Shown here piece after piece: positions 20,197 through 32,177 of a stretch of DNA of 64,000 bases. The translations under genes were made by a program, and so were the position numbers. The DNA lies in the NCBI GenBank assembly GCA_009363875.1, contig CM018682.1:64936031-65000030 (forward strand), in the 5' to 3' direction. The notes under the pieces are model-generated. The model did not search any database, had not been told where the DNA came from, and saw nothing but the letters and a program-made list of their open reading frames with translations. How positions within the stretch are numbered: the first letter of the stretch is position 1; every line of letters starts with the position of its first letter. This stretch comes from Mikania micrantha. Taxonomy: Eukaryota > Streptophyta > Magnoliopsida > Asterales > Asteraceae.

Positions 20197-22898
20197 TGTG
20201 ACACCTCGAAATTTCCAAGTCAGCAATCTCTTTACTTTAAGTTAATAATATATATTACTGTTGCATACGTGGCACTAGAATCATTACTATTTAGTGTGAC
20301 ACGTGGCACAACAAACCAAACACATCGATAATTTGAGGAATTATCGTAAAACGCACGCACGTGTCTTGAATAACGAACGTTGGTGAACGGATCAAACCAC
20401 AGGCCACCTATGCTACACTTAGGTTATAGGGAACCTAAAATAGACGAAACGATGCTCATATGTCTCGAATCGATGTCCATAATCGAGAAATACACGAAAA
20501 ATAGGCCAAAACATGAAAATGGGCCAAATTGGGCCGGATCCAGGGTTCAGGCGGTACGCCTGACCCGATAACTCTACCCCTGGCGATGCGCTCGGATGAG
20601 GAAGGGGACACCCTAGCCGATTTCTCGCGCGCGGTACGCCTGGTTTCCAAACACCCTCGACAAGCGTTACGCCTGGCTCCTCTGACACCTAAAAATCTTG
20701 TAAATCTCATGATTACCACACCATACTCCTTTTACCCAATCCCATACGTAAACTCTTCCATTTAAACCCCAAGACCATCTGCTATCACTCCCATAACACC
20801 CATTTGAAGGCATTGGAAGCCATTGTTGAGAGATTTGGAGCTTGGGAAGCTTGTTCTTGAAGATCTTGAAGGTTTGAGGCACAAAGGAGCTCCAAGAACA
20901 CCATACTCCATTCTTTCTCATGATCAAAGCTAGCTTAGCCACATTTTGAAGCATTAGAAGGTAGTTCTAGCACTCTTGTAGTATAAAAACACCATTACAC
21001 ACACCTACAAGCTCACACACACACATACAAGTGCATGAGCTTCACATACACGAATTTCTATCACTTTGAATCTGGGTTTGTTGATTTGAGTATGAATATT
21101 GATGATCTATGGTGTTAGTATGATGTATTTTTACATTTCATAAGGATGTTGTTATGATAGAATGGTCATATTAGACAAAATGATGGTGCTAGCAACATGT
21201 ATGTATGATCTAGGTGGAGATTCATGAAGTTTGATATTGAAATGTTATTGGATATGATTTATGAGATCTAGAAGTGTTATGAATAGCAAGATATGTCAAA
21301 ATGTGATTTTTACAAATTGTGGTAACTTTAATATCATGAAATGTTGATTTATGATGAAATGGCTTAATGCATGTGTTTAGATCTATAAGTTATGTTAAAA
21401 ATGATGTTTAGAAACTAAAAGGATGGTTATCGATGTATTAAAATCGTTAAAATCACCAAATGTATGATTTTTATGAATATTACTATAAATAGTAACTTAT
21501 TTCACAAAGTCTATAAATGATGACATGTTTGTTGTAATGAATATGATTTAACGGTTATTTTGAACTAGGATGACGACGTTATGATGAGATTGTTAGCTAG
21601 ACTTAGTGACACATGTTTATTTTGTAACTTTCTAATTATAGAAACTTTTATGTGCAAACCACGCTAAACCAACTAAGTGTAACTATGTGTTATGTGATAA
21701 CATGCTCACTTAGGATAAATACGCATGATTAGAATAATCGGATTATAATTTCTTACATGACTTGCTTGAATTAGAAACTTTCCTGAAATAGAAACTTACT
21801 ATAACTAGTAAGTTTCCTCACGAAAGTGATTATTGGTATCCGCACCTTTCACACGACACTAAACCACACGTTACACGAGCACTTGATCCAAACCGTCACC
21901 AACGGGTCGTTAGGTCAAACACGGTCAACTCGACCCACAAAACAACTCGGAATAGTTGAACTCTAACACGGTCTTGTGACGCCCACATGTATGCAAACAC
22001 AAACTCATAGTACCTATGTGATATAGGTGACTACTAGCCGGCAAGCTACACGACCTCTTTTGAGCAAACACATTACACAAACTCAGGTGAGTTTACGGCC
22101 CCACTTTTACTCTTTAACTGATTTGCTAAACTATTGGGGTGAGAATACTATGCAACTGTTTTAGATGTATGACTGGTATGTTGTGAAAACCATTTTCGAG
22201 TGTAACTTTTATCGCTTAAAGTCCTCACTTATCCTTACCGTTAGTTGTGTATCAAACGAGTCGTAATTACGTAGTACTACTGGGTTTGACTAACCCCACT
22301 CGGCACCAATGTTGACTGGAGGTCATAACGAATGTAATTTCGATGGGAATGCGGGTTCAGCGATGACCTGCGGAGGCAAACGGGAACAGTCTAGTTTCGG
22401 TAAGATGAACTGACACACTCCACGGATCGTAGTATCCAACAACAAAACTTAACATACCCAGTATATGTCTGTTTACTTTTCAGTCTGTCTAAACCTGTGA
22501 ACTCACCAACTTTTTAGTTGACACTTTTCGCATGTATTCTCAGGTAACTGATGGAGCACACGCTAGGATGCGCACAAGGATGTATTAAGGAGTCTGACTA
22601 GCATATAGACTCAAGACCTAGGCTTGTGTGTGCATTTGTTGATTTTTAAACAATTTGAACAATGTAGTGTCATGAACAATTTACATTCTGCTGTAACTTT
22701 GTTTACTTATGATATCTAATTATTTACGCTGCTTTAGTTATAACATTCCGCTGCTTTATTTTAGAAACATGTTTGTTTTGCAAAACTGTGTGATTGTATA
22801 CCTCATATAGAGTCGTTCTATATGACCATGAGCTGTGATCCTGGCCACGTCACACCCACGTGGACTGACACCATGAGTGGGAATTTGGGGGTGTGACA
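20197..22898 (+). mobile_element. Ty3 element 3' LTR
   Basis: 2702 bp, from TGTGACACCTCG to GGGGGTGTGACA, followed by target duplication GCCTC. It differs from the 5' LTR by about 20 substitutions by eye, most of them C/T or G/A changes as expected for methylated DNA, plus an extra GTTGA near 21955 and a missing A near 22742. Confidence 0.93.
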
Positions 22899-22903
22899 GC
22901 CTC

Positions 22904-23220
22904 TCATTCGGCCGAATGTCAACTGCCTATAAATACAAGTTCAAAATCATTTCAACCCTAACTTCTGAGAAACCTTATTCGTCCTAAAGCACTCAAGTGT
23001 CAAACCCTTGGAGATTTGAGCGTTTCTTACTGTCCAACTTCGATTCTTTGCTCGTGGTGTTCGATCTTCACTCAAACGTTCTTCTCTTACCTTCATATCA
23101 CCACGGTTGCTGTCGGTTTCGATTGGAAAACCCTAGAATAGGATTCCGCACTATTCTAGTGGCTGTTGAGCAGATTTCTATTGATTTCGTGTTGTTTTTG
23201 AGGTCATTTTTGGTCCTACA
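22904..23220 (+). mobile_element. Copia 5' LTR, second part (promoter, R, U5)
   Basis: Resumes with TCATTCGGCCGAATG, the last palindrome, followed by TATAAATA at 22928-22935, so transcription probably begins around 22960. It ends CCTACA at 23220. Together with 4906-5225 it gives 637 bp, the length of the 3' LTR. Confidence 0.9.
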
Positions 23221-23223
23221 AAG

Positions 23224-23235
23224 TGGTATCAGAGC
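23224..23235 (+). other. Primer binding site (initiator Met tRNA), copia element
   Basis: TGGTATCAGAGC starts 3 bp after the LTR end and is complementary to the initiator Met tRNA 3' end, as in Sireviruses and many plant copia elements. Confidence 0.9.
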
Positions 23236-23785
23236 TTTGGCTCTTGATTCTGCTCGATTTCCAATCCAAAACATCAGATCTGTGATTGATAGTTCGAAAT
23301 CTACAAAAACCCTGATCTTTTTGCCCTAAAAGTTACTGTTTTATTGCAAATCCGTGGATTTTTCTGGTGTTTTTGTCAAAAAGTTTATCCCAATTTGTTC
23401 ATTATCATCTCATGATGTTCTGTACCAAATTTGGTACTTAGATCTGGTCTAAATCTCAAGTTATCGTGATTTTTGTTGCAAAAACCCTCAGATTGGCCGA
23501 ATGTGCATTGCGGCCGAATAGGTTCAGCCGAATAGGTCTCATTCGCCGAATAGCCTTATTTGTCGTCTTCTTTCGACGAATAGCTTCATTCTGAAGTCTC
23601 ATTCGGCGAATAGCATCATTCGACATCTCATTCGCCGAATAAGTTCATTTGCCCTAATTTGTCATACTCAAGTCTTCATTCGCCGAATAGCTCTCATTCG
23701 GGTCCCGACATTCGCCCGAAGGATACTCATTCGGCCCTGATTCTGAAATTTTTTTTAAGTATTGCTCTTTGTTGTTTCTGATTAA
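23236..23785 (+). repeat. Copia leader with ATTCGGCGAAT-type motif array
   Basis: The untranslated leader between PBS and gag. From about 23490 to 23730 it is filled with variants of ATTCGGCCGAAT and ATTCGCCGAAT spaced every 15-35 bp (for example CATTCGCCGAATAG several times). No open frame of interest. The motif is the same as in the LTR and in the post-pol spacer. Confidence 0.75.
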
Positions 23786-26701
23786 ATGGAAGATTTAGCA
23801 CTGATGGCGAACCAGAATCATCGTATTCAGACATTGTTATTGACAGAGACTGAGACTGGAAACTCCAACAAGGCTCCCAAGTTGTTATCTTTATATGATT
23901 ATCCGCACTGGAAGTATCGGTTTCAAATCCACATCAATGGGGTGGACACCAATCTATGGATGATGATTGAAGGTGGATATCTGAGACCTCTGAATGAAGA
24001 TGGAACTCCTATGCTAGTCACACGGATGACTGAGCCTCAGAGGAAGCTGTATGATTATGAGAAGAAAGCTTATTCTATTCTATCCCAGTCCATTGCCACT
24101 GATATTTTCCATCAGTTCAGACAGTTTACCTCTGCAAAGCTACTGTGGGATGCACTGCAACAAAGATATGAGGGTAATGATGCCTTGAAGAGTATCAAGT
24201 CAAAGGCACTGAGAAAGGAATTCAATAGCTTCATGTATGTGGGAAATGAGTCACTGGATGAGTTGATTGCTAGATTTTATCATCTTTTGAGTGAGTTATT
24301 CAATCATGAAGTCAAGACAACTACTCAGGAAAAGATCCAGTGTTTGGCAGATGCTCTACCTCCAAAATGGGAGTCATTCTTGATGGTACTAAAGCAGAAT
24401 CAGATGCTGACACATATGGATATCAATGATTTCATTCAAAAGCTGAAAGAACAAGAGATAGAGAACAAGTGGAAGGCAAAGAGAGTTGCTCAAGTCCAGG
24501 ATCCCTCGTTGTATTATTCTACTCCTACAGTTGAGAAATCATCTTCTCATGCTCCATTGAAGACTGCATTTGTTTCTCAGACTACTGAAGCTCCATCATC
24601 AACTCAGATTCATTTTAGTCAGTCATCTTCTTCAACCAGCACTCAAAAGGAACATCATCAACCTGCTGCCAGTCTGAAAACAGATAATTTTGACAAAGTT
24701 ACTATGGAGATTGCCAAGTAACACATGGGTCTTTTATCTACACTCGTCGGCTCGTATGATGGTTTAGTAGCTGGCCAGATTGGCAATCCTTATCTGACTA
24801 ATGATGATTATTCTCAAATAGATCCAGATGATATGGAGAGGATTGATATTATGTGGGCTCTAGCAAGTGCTGTTCGAAGAGCAAAAGAGTTTGTTAAGAG
24901 AACTGGAAAGGATATCAATCTAAACAAGGAGTCTAAGTTTGGATTTGATATGGCATCGGTGACATGCTACAACTGTGGAGAGAAAGGTCATTTTGCTAGA
25001 CAGTGCAAGCAACCGAAGAAAGCCGGAAACAAGAACCCATTTCAGCATCAGAAGTCTTCTACTGCAAATCCAGAAAGGAGATTGGTTCCCATTGATTCTC
25101 CTACTCAGACTGGATCTTCTACTTCTACAAGCAAAGCTTTAATGGTGCAACAAGATGAAGGGGTGAACTGGGATTTCAGATTCAATGCAGATCAAGGAGA
25201 ACAAGACAAAGCCTGTGTTGCTGAAATTCAACAGGTTGAAGATCACAGTGAGGAAAGCACTTTGGGAGTAACAGAGATAAAGGATACTGAAGTATCAAGT
25301 TCAGAGTCGGATAGCATGACTGATTCAGACATTCAAGAATCTGATGCTGAAATTGATGACTCTGCTACTCAGTTTGCTTTGATGGTAAACTCTCCTGCTT
25401 CATCAGAGTCCGAGCAGGTATACACTGATTGTTCATCTTCACATTCTGAGTGTTTTAACTGTGTTGACCTTAGAAGTAAGGTCCTTGCTTATCAAAAACA
25501 TAATAGTGATTTGATGAGCGATCTCGACTTGTGCATTGAGGATAACAAAATTCTAAAATCTAATGAAAAAGATTTTCAAGCTAAAATTGATCTTTTAAAC
25601 AGACAATTGCATGAAGCCGAGATCGCAGTACTGAATAAGCAAGATGCTATCACTTCTTATCTCAATACCATCAATGAGATTAAGAAGAAGTTAGCAATAG
25701 TCGAGTGTGACTTTAAGACCTTGGGACAAAAGCTCAAGAGCTATGAGAGCTCATCTTACATTATTGAGCACATGATCAGTAGGGGTACTGATCAACAGGG
25801 AAAGGAAAAAGTTAGCTATCAAAATTGTCCTCCACCTATCCTCAATGCCTTTGTTAATACACCAAATGACAAAGATGTTAAGGATTTTCAAGTCACTACT
25901 CCATTAGAAATAGATCCAACTGGACTATTTATTAATGAGGATTCCTCAAAATCTGAGAAATCTCGTGTGGATGGACTTGTTGAGGATTGGGTCTCAGATT
26001 CTGAGGATGAATAAGATGATTCATATGTCTCTACTCAGAATCAGGCCCCTGCAGTCATGAAATGTGACCCAATCTCAAATTCAAAGATTTACAAAGAATT
26101 GAGCTTTGTAAAAGCTTCTCAAGAGTCTGAAGCAAAATGTGTTACCAAGTCTACTTTTATTGGTAACAAAGGGACAAAAGGGTTGGGTTTTAATCAAGAC
26201 AAACTAAAATCAAATGTTTTTAAATCACATAAACAGTCTTTCTCTGATTTAAAACATTTTCATAAAAAAGGTGAAAAAGTTTGTTTTGAGTGTGGTGCAC
26301 CTGGGCACTTTGTTAGATCCTGCCCTCATTTGATTAGACCAAAGGTTGCACCTCCCAGAAAACAAAATCTGAATTTTGTTAAACCTGTCAGATCTGAGTC
26401 CAAATCAATTCTGACAAAACCCAAACAACCAAATCAGGTTAAATCCGTGGACAAGGGTAAAGGGAAGTTAATGAACTTGAATGTTCTCAAGTCTGTTAAT
26501 GTTGATCAATCTAAACCATCATCCATTTATCTGAAAAACTCTTTGGATAAACATACAATCTGGAAAGTTAAATCATCTGAGAGTTCAGTTCCACCCATCT
26601 CAGACAAGCCTATTCCAGATGGTAAATGGATTGATGTATGGATCCGAGACTCACTGGGTCAACCCAAGACTGTAAAGGCTTGGGTTCCCAAAGTGAACTG
26701 A
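23786..26701 (+). pseudogene. Copia gag, two in-frame stops
   Basis: A single reading frame broken by TAA at 24719-24721 and TAA at 26012-26014. The N-terminal part has the copia gag homology domain (YDYPHWKYRFQIHI, LWMMIEGGY, LWDALQQRYEG). Piece two has a CCHC zinc knuckle (CYNCGEKGHFARQC) near 24966, an acidic Ser/Asp region, then a long coiled coil (about 25470-25740). Piece three has a second zinc knuckle (CFECGAPGHFVRSC) near 26285 and a basic Lys/Pro-rich tail. The stop at 26699 is followed by pol in another frame. Gag would form the particle and bind RNA; this one could give only the N-terminal 311 residues. The long gag with coiled coil and two knuckles is Sirevirus-like. Confidence 0.85.
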
Positions 26702-26714
26702 TTGTTTCATCCTT

Positions 26715-28490
26715 GTGCAGGTTGCCCCAAAAGCTGGAGTTAACAGCAATTGGATCGTTGATAGTGGGGCTTCCAGGCACATGACTGGTGATATCTCTTT
26801 ACTCACCAATGTGAATGCAGTTCGCGGTGGATATGTAGCTTTTGCTGGTGACAAAGGCGGATTCATTACGGGAGAGGGAATTCTGACAAATGGGCAAGTT
26901 TCTTTTGATAAAGTCAGATATGTTAAGCAGTTGGAAAACAATCTTCTCTCAGTGTCACAAATCTGTGACAAAGAGTACAAAGTGCTATTTGATGATTCCA
27001 AATGCTACATTCTAAAGCAAGGTGTTAAGATTCCTGAAGACTGGATTTTGATGACAGCTCCCAGAAAACAAGACTTGTACGTACTCAATATGGCCACAGC
27101 TTCAACTATATCCTCCACAGCTTCATGTTTTATGTCAAAAGCAACAGAAAAAGATTCAATTCTTTGGCATAAGAGGATGGGTCATTTGACTCTACGCAAG
27201 ATGAATCACTTGGTACATAATCATCTGGTTGAGGGAGTTAGCCTGAAGAATTTCAAGTTTTCTGATATCTGTGTATCGTGCAAGAAAGGAAAGCAAACCA
27301 AGCAGTCTCACAAGCTGAAAAAGTTTCATTCAATCAATGTTCCTCTTGAGCTTCTCCATATGGATTTGTTTGGTCCTGTGAATCGGAAGAGTATAGCTGG
27401 AGATCAATACTGTCTTGTCATTACTGATGAGTATTCCAGATATTCTTGGGTTTTCTTTTTGAAGGAGAAATCTGAAACGTTTGAATGTATTCAAGTGTTG
27501 GTTACCAAACTTGAATCACTTTATAAGCTCAAGATTCGTCAGCTTCGAACAGATAATGGAACGGAGTTCAAAAATCACAACATGGAGAATTTTTGTAATG
27601 CACGGGGGATTGTGCAACAGTTTAGTGCTCCATATGTTCCTCAAATGAACGGTGTTGCTGAACGTAAAAACAGGACATTGATTGAGGCTGCTAGGACCAT
27701 GATTGCTGATTCATCACTTCCGGTTCAGTTCTGGAATGAAGCTGTCGCAAACGCTTGCTATACATTGAACCGGGTCCTCATTGTGAAAAGACATGGGAAG
27801 ACTTGCTTTGAACACCTCCATAACAGAAAACCAAATCTTAAGTATCTTGAATCATTTGGTGCACCATGCACGATGCTTAAGAAACACGAGCAGGGCAAGT
27901 TCAATGAAAAGGTGGAAGAGGGGTATTTTCTTGGGTACAGCACTCCAAATAAAAGAGTTTACAATACATCAACTCATAATGTGGAGGAGTGGTACCATGT
28001 AGATGTTCAGAAATATTCTATGCCTCCTCCCGGAAAAGGCCCAATTTGGATGTTTGATTATTCTGGTCTTTTTGATTCATTCAATATGCCTCCCATGTAT
28101 TCGGATGAAGATGTTGCAGTTCAGATGCTATATGATGTACAAAATGCACCTGAAGAACCAAAGCAACCTGCATCTGAATCTATTCCATTAACACAGATAA
28201 ATGATGATAGCTCAGACACAGATGACAACCTTCACACTGCTGCTCCTGAACCAGAGGTAAACAATCTCGTACCAGATCTTGAGGATTTGAATCTAAACAA
28301 CCTGGATCCTCAGGTTGAAGTTCCAGATCATCCTGTTGGAAGAATTAATCGGATTCATCCTCAAGAAAACATAATTGGAAGTCCTTTGGATGGGGTCAAG
28401 ACAAGAAATCAGCTTTCGTCAGGAGGACTTGCAGACATTCTGGACTTTGCAGATGTAAGCTCTTGTGCTCATTCATGCTTTATCTCCTAA
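26715..28490 (+). pseudogene. Copia protease and integrase
   Basis: 591 open codons. The protease starts almost at once with WIVDSGASRHMTGD (catalytic Asp). Integrase follows: zinc-binding H/C residues (HKRMGHL, CVSCKKGK), DDE residues in LLHMDLFGP, LRTDNGTEF and NGVAERKNRTL, and the C-terminal FGAPC/FLGYS region. An acidic linker rich in Pro/Asp leads to TAA at 28488-28490, which separates it from RT in the same frame. The start is in a different frame from gag, 14 bp past the gag stop; the intended gag-pol link (frameshift or splicing) is not clear. The upstream CATCCTTGTGCAG resembles an acceptor site. Confidence 0.85.
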
Positions 28491-30050
28491 GTTGAGCCAC
28501 GTACAGTCACTGAAGCTTTAAAAGAAGAATCTTGGGTGGATGCCATGCAAGAAGAACTCTTGCAATTCAAAAAGTTAGGTGTTTGGCAATTGGTAGACAA
28601 ACCCAAAGGTGCAAAAGTGATTGGTACTAGATGGGTTCTTCGATGTAAGAAAGATGATCACGGGATCATAGTGCGAAACAAAGCACGTCTGGTTGTTCAG
28701 GGATTCAGACAGATCGAAGGTTTGGACTATAATGAAGTATTTGCACCCGTTGCTCGACTTGAAGCCATTCGTATCTTCTTGGCTTATGCATCCTTCAAAA
28801 AGTTCAAAGTCTATCAGATGGATGTAAAAAGTGCATTTCTTCATGGTGTGATAAATGAAACAGTGTATGTAAGTCAACCTCCCGGATTCGAGGATCCATT
28901 GCATAGAGACCAAGTTTACAAGCTAGACAAGGCCTTATATGGATTGCATCAAGCGCCGCGAGCCTGGTATGAAACATTGTCTACTCACCTACTGAACAAC
29001 GGGTTCAGAAGAGGTGTCATTGACTGTACACTGTTCATTCGAGAAAAGGATGGTGACTTACTCTTGGTGCAAGTATATGTGGACGACATCATCTTCGGTT
29101 CAACAAATGATAATCTGTGCAAAGATTTTGAAAAGGTTATGAAAGAAAAGTTCGAAATGAGCTCAATGGGAGAGATGAAATTTTTTCTAGGATTACAAGT
29201 AGATCAGTCTGAGGCAGGAATCTTCATTCATCAAACCAAATATGTTGGGGATATACTGAGCCAGTTCAGTATATCTGATGCAAAGCCTGCTGGTACCCCA
29301 CTAGCTGTCAATCACGGGATTACTCCAGATGAAAAGGGGGAGTTAATTGATGCTACTTTGTACCGAGGAATGATTGGGTCTCTTATGTATCTTACTGCTT
29401 CTCGGCCAGACATCATGTTCGCCACATGCTTGTGTGCACGGTATCAATCAAAACCAAGAGTCTCCCATCTCATTGCTGTCAAGAGGATTATGCGTTATCT
29501 GAAGGGTACACCGGATGTTGGATTATGGTACCCTAATGATGATAACTTTGCGCTTACTGCATATAGTGAATCTGATTATGGTGGCTGCAAAAGAGACTTC
29601 AAGTCAACATCTGCGGGATGTCAGTTCTTTGGAACCCGATTAGTTACCTAGCAGTGCAAGAAGCAGACGTCGGTGTCTACTTCAACCTGTGAAGCTGAAT
29701 ACATTGCTGCTGCTAGTTGCTGTTCTCAAATCATCTGGATACAACAGCAACTTAGGGACTATGGGTTACATTTTTCTAACACTCCTATATATGTTGATAA
29801 TACTGTTGCCATAGCTGTCACTAAGAATCCTGTTCAGCACTCCAAAACAAAACACATCGACATTAAATATCACTTCATACGTGATTGTTTTGAAAAGAAA
29901 TTAATCGATGTAGTTAAAATTCACACCGAACACCAGAAAGCCGATCTTTTCACAAAAGCTTTTGATAAACCCAGATTTCTATATCTGTTATCGGCTAATG
30001 GTGTTTTCCAAAAGGATGAAGTCCTATCTTCATCTGAATCTAACAAATGA
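28491..30050 (+). pseudogene. Copia reverse transcriptase and RNase H
   Basis: Continues the protease-integrase frame. The RT has typical copia blocks: WVLRCKKDDHG, LVVQGFRQIEG, VYQMDVKSAFLHG, QPPGFED, LYGLHQAPRAWY and the YVDDIIFG active site near 29077. RNase H contains SDYGGCKRDFKSTSAGC and, after a TAG at 29649-29651, SVSTSTCEAEYIAAA, DNTVAIAVTKNP and KHIDIKYHFIRD. The TAG falls where the family usually has Trp (before Q-C/S-K-K-Q), consistent with a G-to-A change. The true pol stop is TGA at 30048. Confidence 0.88.
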
Positions 30051-30165
30051 TCATCGCCTTTCTTAGATAGTTTTTGTTTTGTCTATTTAATTTTATTTTA
30101 GTTTTCTTGTCTAGTTTCTTCTATTCATCAAAAACTCAAAAAGATTTTCTGTGTTTTAGGTTTTT

Positions 30166-30174
30166 AGGGGGAGA
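30166..30174 (+). other. Internal polypurine tract after copia pol
   Basis: AGGGGGAGA in a T-rich context, about 115 bp after the pol stop and 5.5 kb before the real 3' LTR. It closely resembles the terminal tract at 35679-35687 (AAGGGGGAG). Extra polypurine tracts are known from Sireviruses and some retroviruses, where they can prime plus-strand DNA. Confidence 0.6.
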
Positions 30175-30518
30175 TATATGTAAACTGAAAAACCAAAAAC
30201 ATTTGAAAAATTGAAAATACCAAAACAATAGAAAAATTAAAAATTGAGATGGTTCTCTATATAAAGTAATACATTAATCTATCATGTCATAGAAGCAGAG
30301 GTGAATGTATAAGCATTAAAAACAAGAAAATTGTGATGGGATGTACTGATAGGCCGACTCTACAAGATGAATAAACACTCTGTGATATCTTAGACAGTCT
30401 GATTAGTGGGATCTGTTTTGTTAAACCATTTAAGTGAGAAATAGTTTTTGACTCAAATCAAGCATACACCGGTCATCATGGAATCAAATGAGGTTTCAAA
30501 CAAAAACAAAAATAAAAG

Positions 30519-30650
30519 CAAGCTGGTATTAAGCTTGAAGAAAAAGAAAAACAAGCTGGTATTAAGCTTGAAGAAAAAGAAAAACAAGCTGGTATTAAGC
30601 TTGAAGAAAACCTAACGCAAGCTGGTATTAAGCTTGAGAAATACTTGAAC
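30519..30650 (+). repeat. Tandem array, 4 x 33 bp
   Basis: Four units starting at AGCTGGTATTAAGCTTGA with exact 33-bp spacing (30521, 30554, 30587, 30620). One plus-strand frame reads as an 11-residue repeat KQAGIKLEEKE, which looks like a charged helix, but I find no good start codon for that frame. It may be a fossil of a longer coding segment. Confidence 0.85.
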
Positions 30651-31260
30651 AAATTAAGTTCGATTCCATACACGTGCCATATTGCTGGGACGAACCTAGC
30701 TGAAGCCGTACATTTGGATAGAACAAGAAAATTACAAAAAGATAATAAATTTGAAATCTTATTGAATTTATGATGACTGGTATTAAGATATGCAGAAATG
30801 AGTTTTAAGCTGATTTTGATCTTTAATGGTGAAATGAAATGGGGAACTCGATCTGAAAATATGAGTGATCATAAAGTTCGTTTAGTAGTTGAGTATTGTT
30901 TGGTTTAAAATTGGACAAATATATCAGTAATCGTATCATAATAAACTTGTGTTTGAAGTGAAGCATTCAATGAAGATGATGTGATGTGATTAGAGATATG
31001 TGTTATTTTATCAGTGGATCTCTCACAAAAATATGTGTTTATTTGTCTTTAGTTACTATTTGTACAGTCGTAATTGTTGTTTCAGAAAAATACAAAAAGA
31101 TTTTCTATTTTCAATTTTGTTTTAAGATGATCATTTGTAGAGTCAGATGTCTGTCACATCTGAATCCTGAACCAACCAGACATATCTTCATAATTGTCAC
31201 AAGCTTGATGTTTAAAATGTTAAATATTGAAAAAGTTTGTGTTTTGGGTGTTAAAAGATT

Positions 31261-32079
31261 CCATTCGCCCGAATGAGGTGTGAATTTCATTCATTCGGCC
31301 GAATGACCTCATTCTGCGAATGAGTCATTCGACCGAATCAATCAGACCAAGTATCTCTCATTCGGCGAATGAGTTGTGTCGAATGTCTCATTCGACATTC
31401 ACATTCGGCGAATGTGTAGTGACGAATGTCTCATTCGTCAATTTCATTCGGCGAATGGGTTTGAATTTCATCCGACCTTTCGCCTATCTCATTCGACGAA
31501 TGAGCAAGACTATTTATATAGTCTGTCGGCCGAATGAAACACATTCGACCAAATTTCTTCTTTCGCCCTAACTGTGTGTTTCTTTCGCCCGACACCTATT
31601 TTTACTCATTCGATCGTTGTCTAGTGTTTGATCTTCACCCTGCTTCTGATATTCATATTCTATTACATTTCAGGTACTTGGGGAACAAAAATCATTGATT
31701 TCCAACCGTGAAATCATCTTATTCAGATCATAGTTTTGTGTTTTAGGGTTTCTTGGATCGCCTTTGAAATAAGTGGTCAAAACGGACTTAAACTGAACTT
31801 TGCCATGTTTTAAACTTGTTAGTCGGAGGTTTCTGAGTGTGTATTTACATGTTTTGTGGACTAATTTGATCATCATCTTGATAAGGGTTTGAAATTTCAA
31901 ATCCAGCCAAATGACGCCATTCGGCGAATGTCTCATTCGGCGAATGAAACTCATTCGACGAATGACTCATTCCTTCAATGTCATTCGACGAATGTGTTCC
32001 ATTCGTCAAATGTAGTTCATTCGACGAATGACTCATTCGGCGAATGTGTTCATTCGCCAGTTTATCTGTCATTCGGCAC
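31261..32079 (+). repeat. CATTCGGCGAATG palindrome clusters
   Basis: Two dense clusters (31261-31590 and 31910-32079) of CATTCGGCCGAATG, CATTCGGCGAATG and CATTCGACGAATG variants, typically 10-25 bp apart, separated by about 300 bp of ordinary AT-rich sequence. They are the same motif as in the LTR U3 and the leader, so this element carries it in four separate places. Confidence 0.8.
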
Positions 32080-32177
32080 ATCAGTCTGAAATGTTTCTAA
32101 GTTCTGATTTTTATCTGAATTCAACTTTTGAAGTTATCTGAATGGTTCTAACATGTTCTTATATGTTCCTTTTCAGA

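Larger units (their letters stand above)
5226..22898 (+). mobile_element. Tekay-like Ty3/gypsy chromovirus with internal four-fold pol repeat
   Basis: A complete element of 17,673 bp with LTRs of 2698 bp (5226-7923) and 2702 bp (20197-22898) and target duplication GCCTC at 5221-5225 and 22899-22903. Order: PBS, extra ORF, gag-protease-RT-RNase H-integrase, three additional RT-RNase H-integrase blocks, integrase C-terminus with chromodomain, polypurine tract. The long LTRs, initiator-Met PBS and C-terminal chromodomain suggest the Tekay/Del clade (inference). Without the three extra 2202-bp blocks it would be about 11 kb, a normal size for the clade. The LTRs differ by about 20 substitutions plus one 5-bp and one 1-bp indel by eye, so the insertion is recent and younger than the copia it sits in. 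Confidence 0.93.
30175..32177 (+). other. Copia post-pol spacer: AT-rich DNA with repeat arrays
   Basis: About 2 kb with no convincing gene. It holds a 4 x 33 bp array (30519-30650) and two clusters of the ATTCGGCCGAAT motif (31261-31590 and 31910-32079). It ends in a pyrimidine-rich TTCCTTTTCAG acceptor-like site (about 32166-32176) two bases before the ATG of the extra ORF, suggesting that ORF is expressed from a spliced RNA. Confidence 0.55.
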
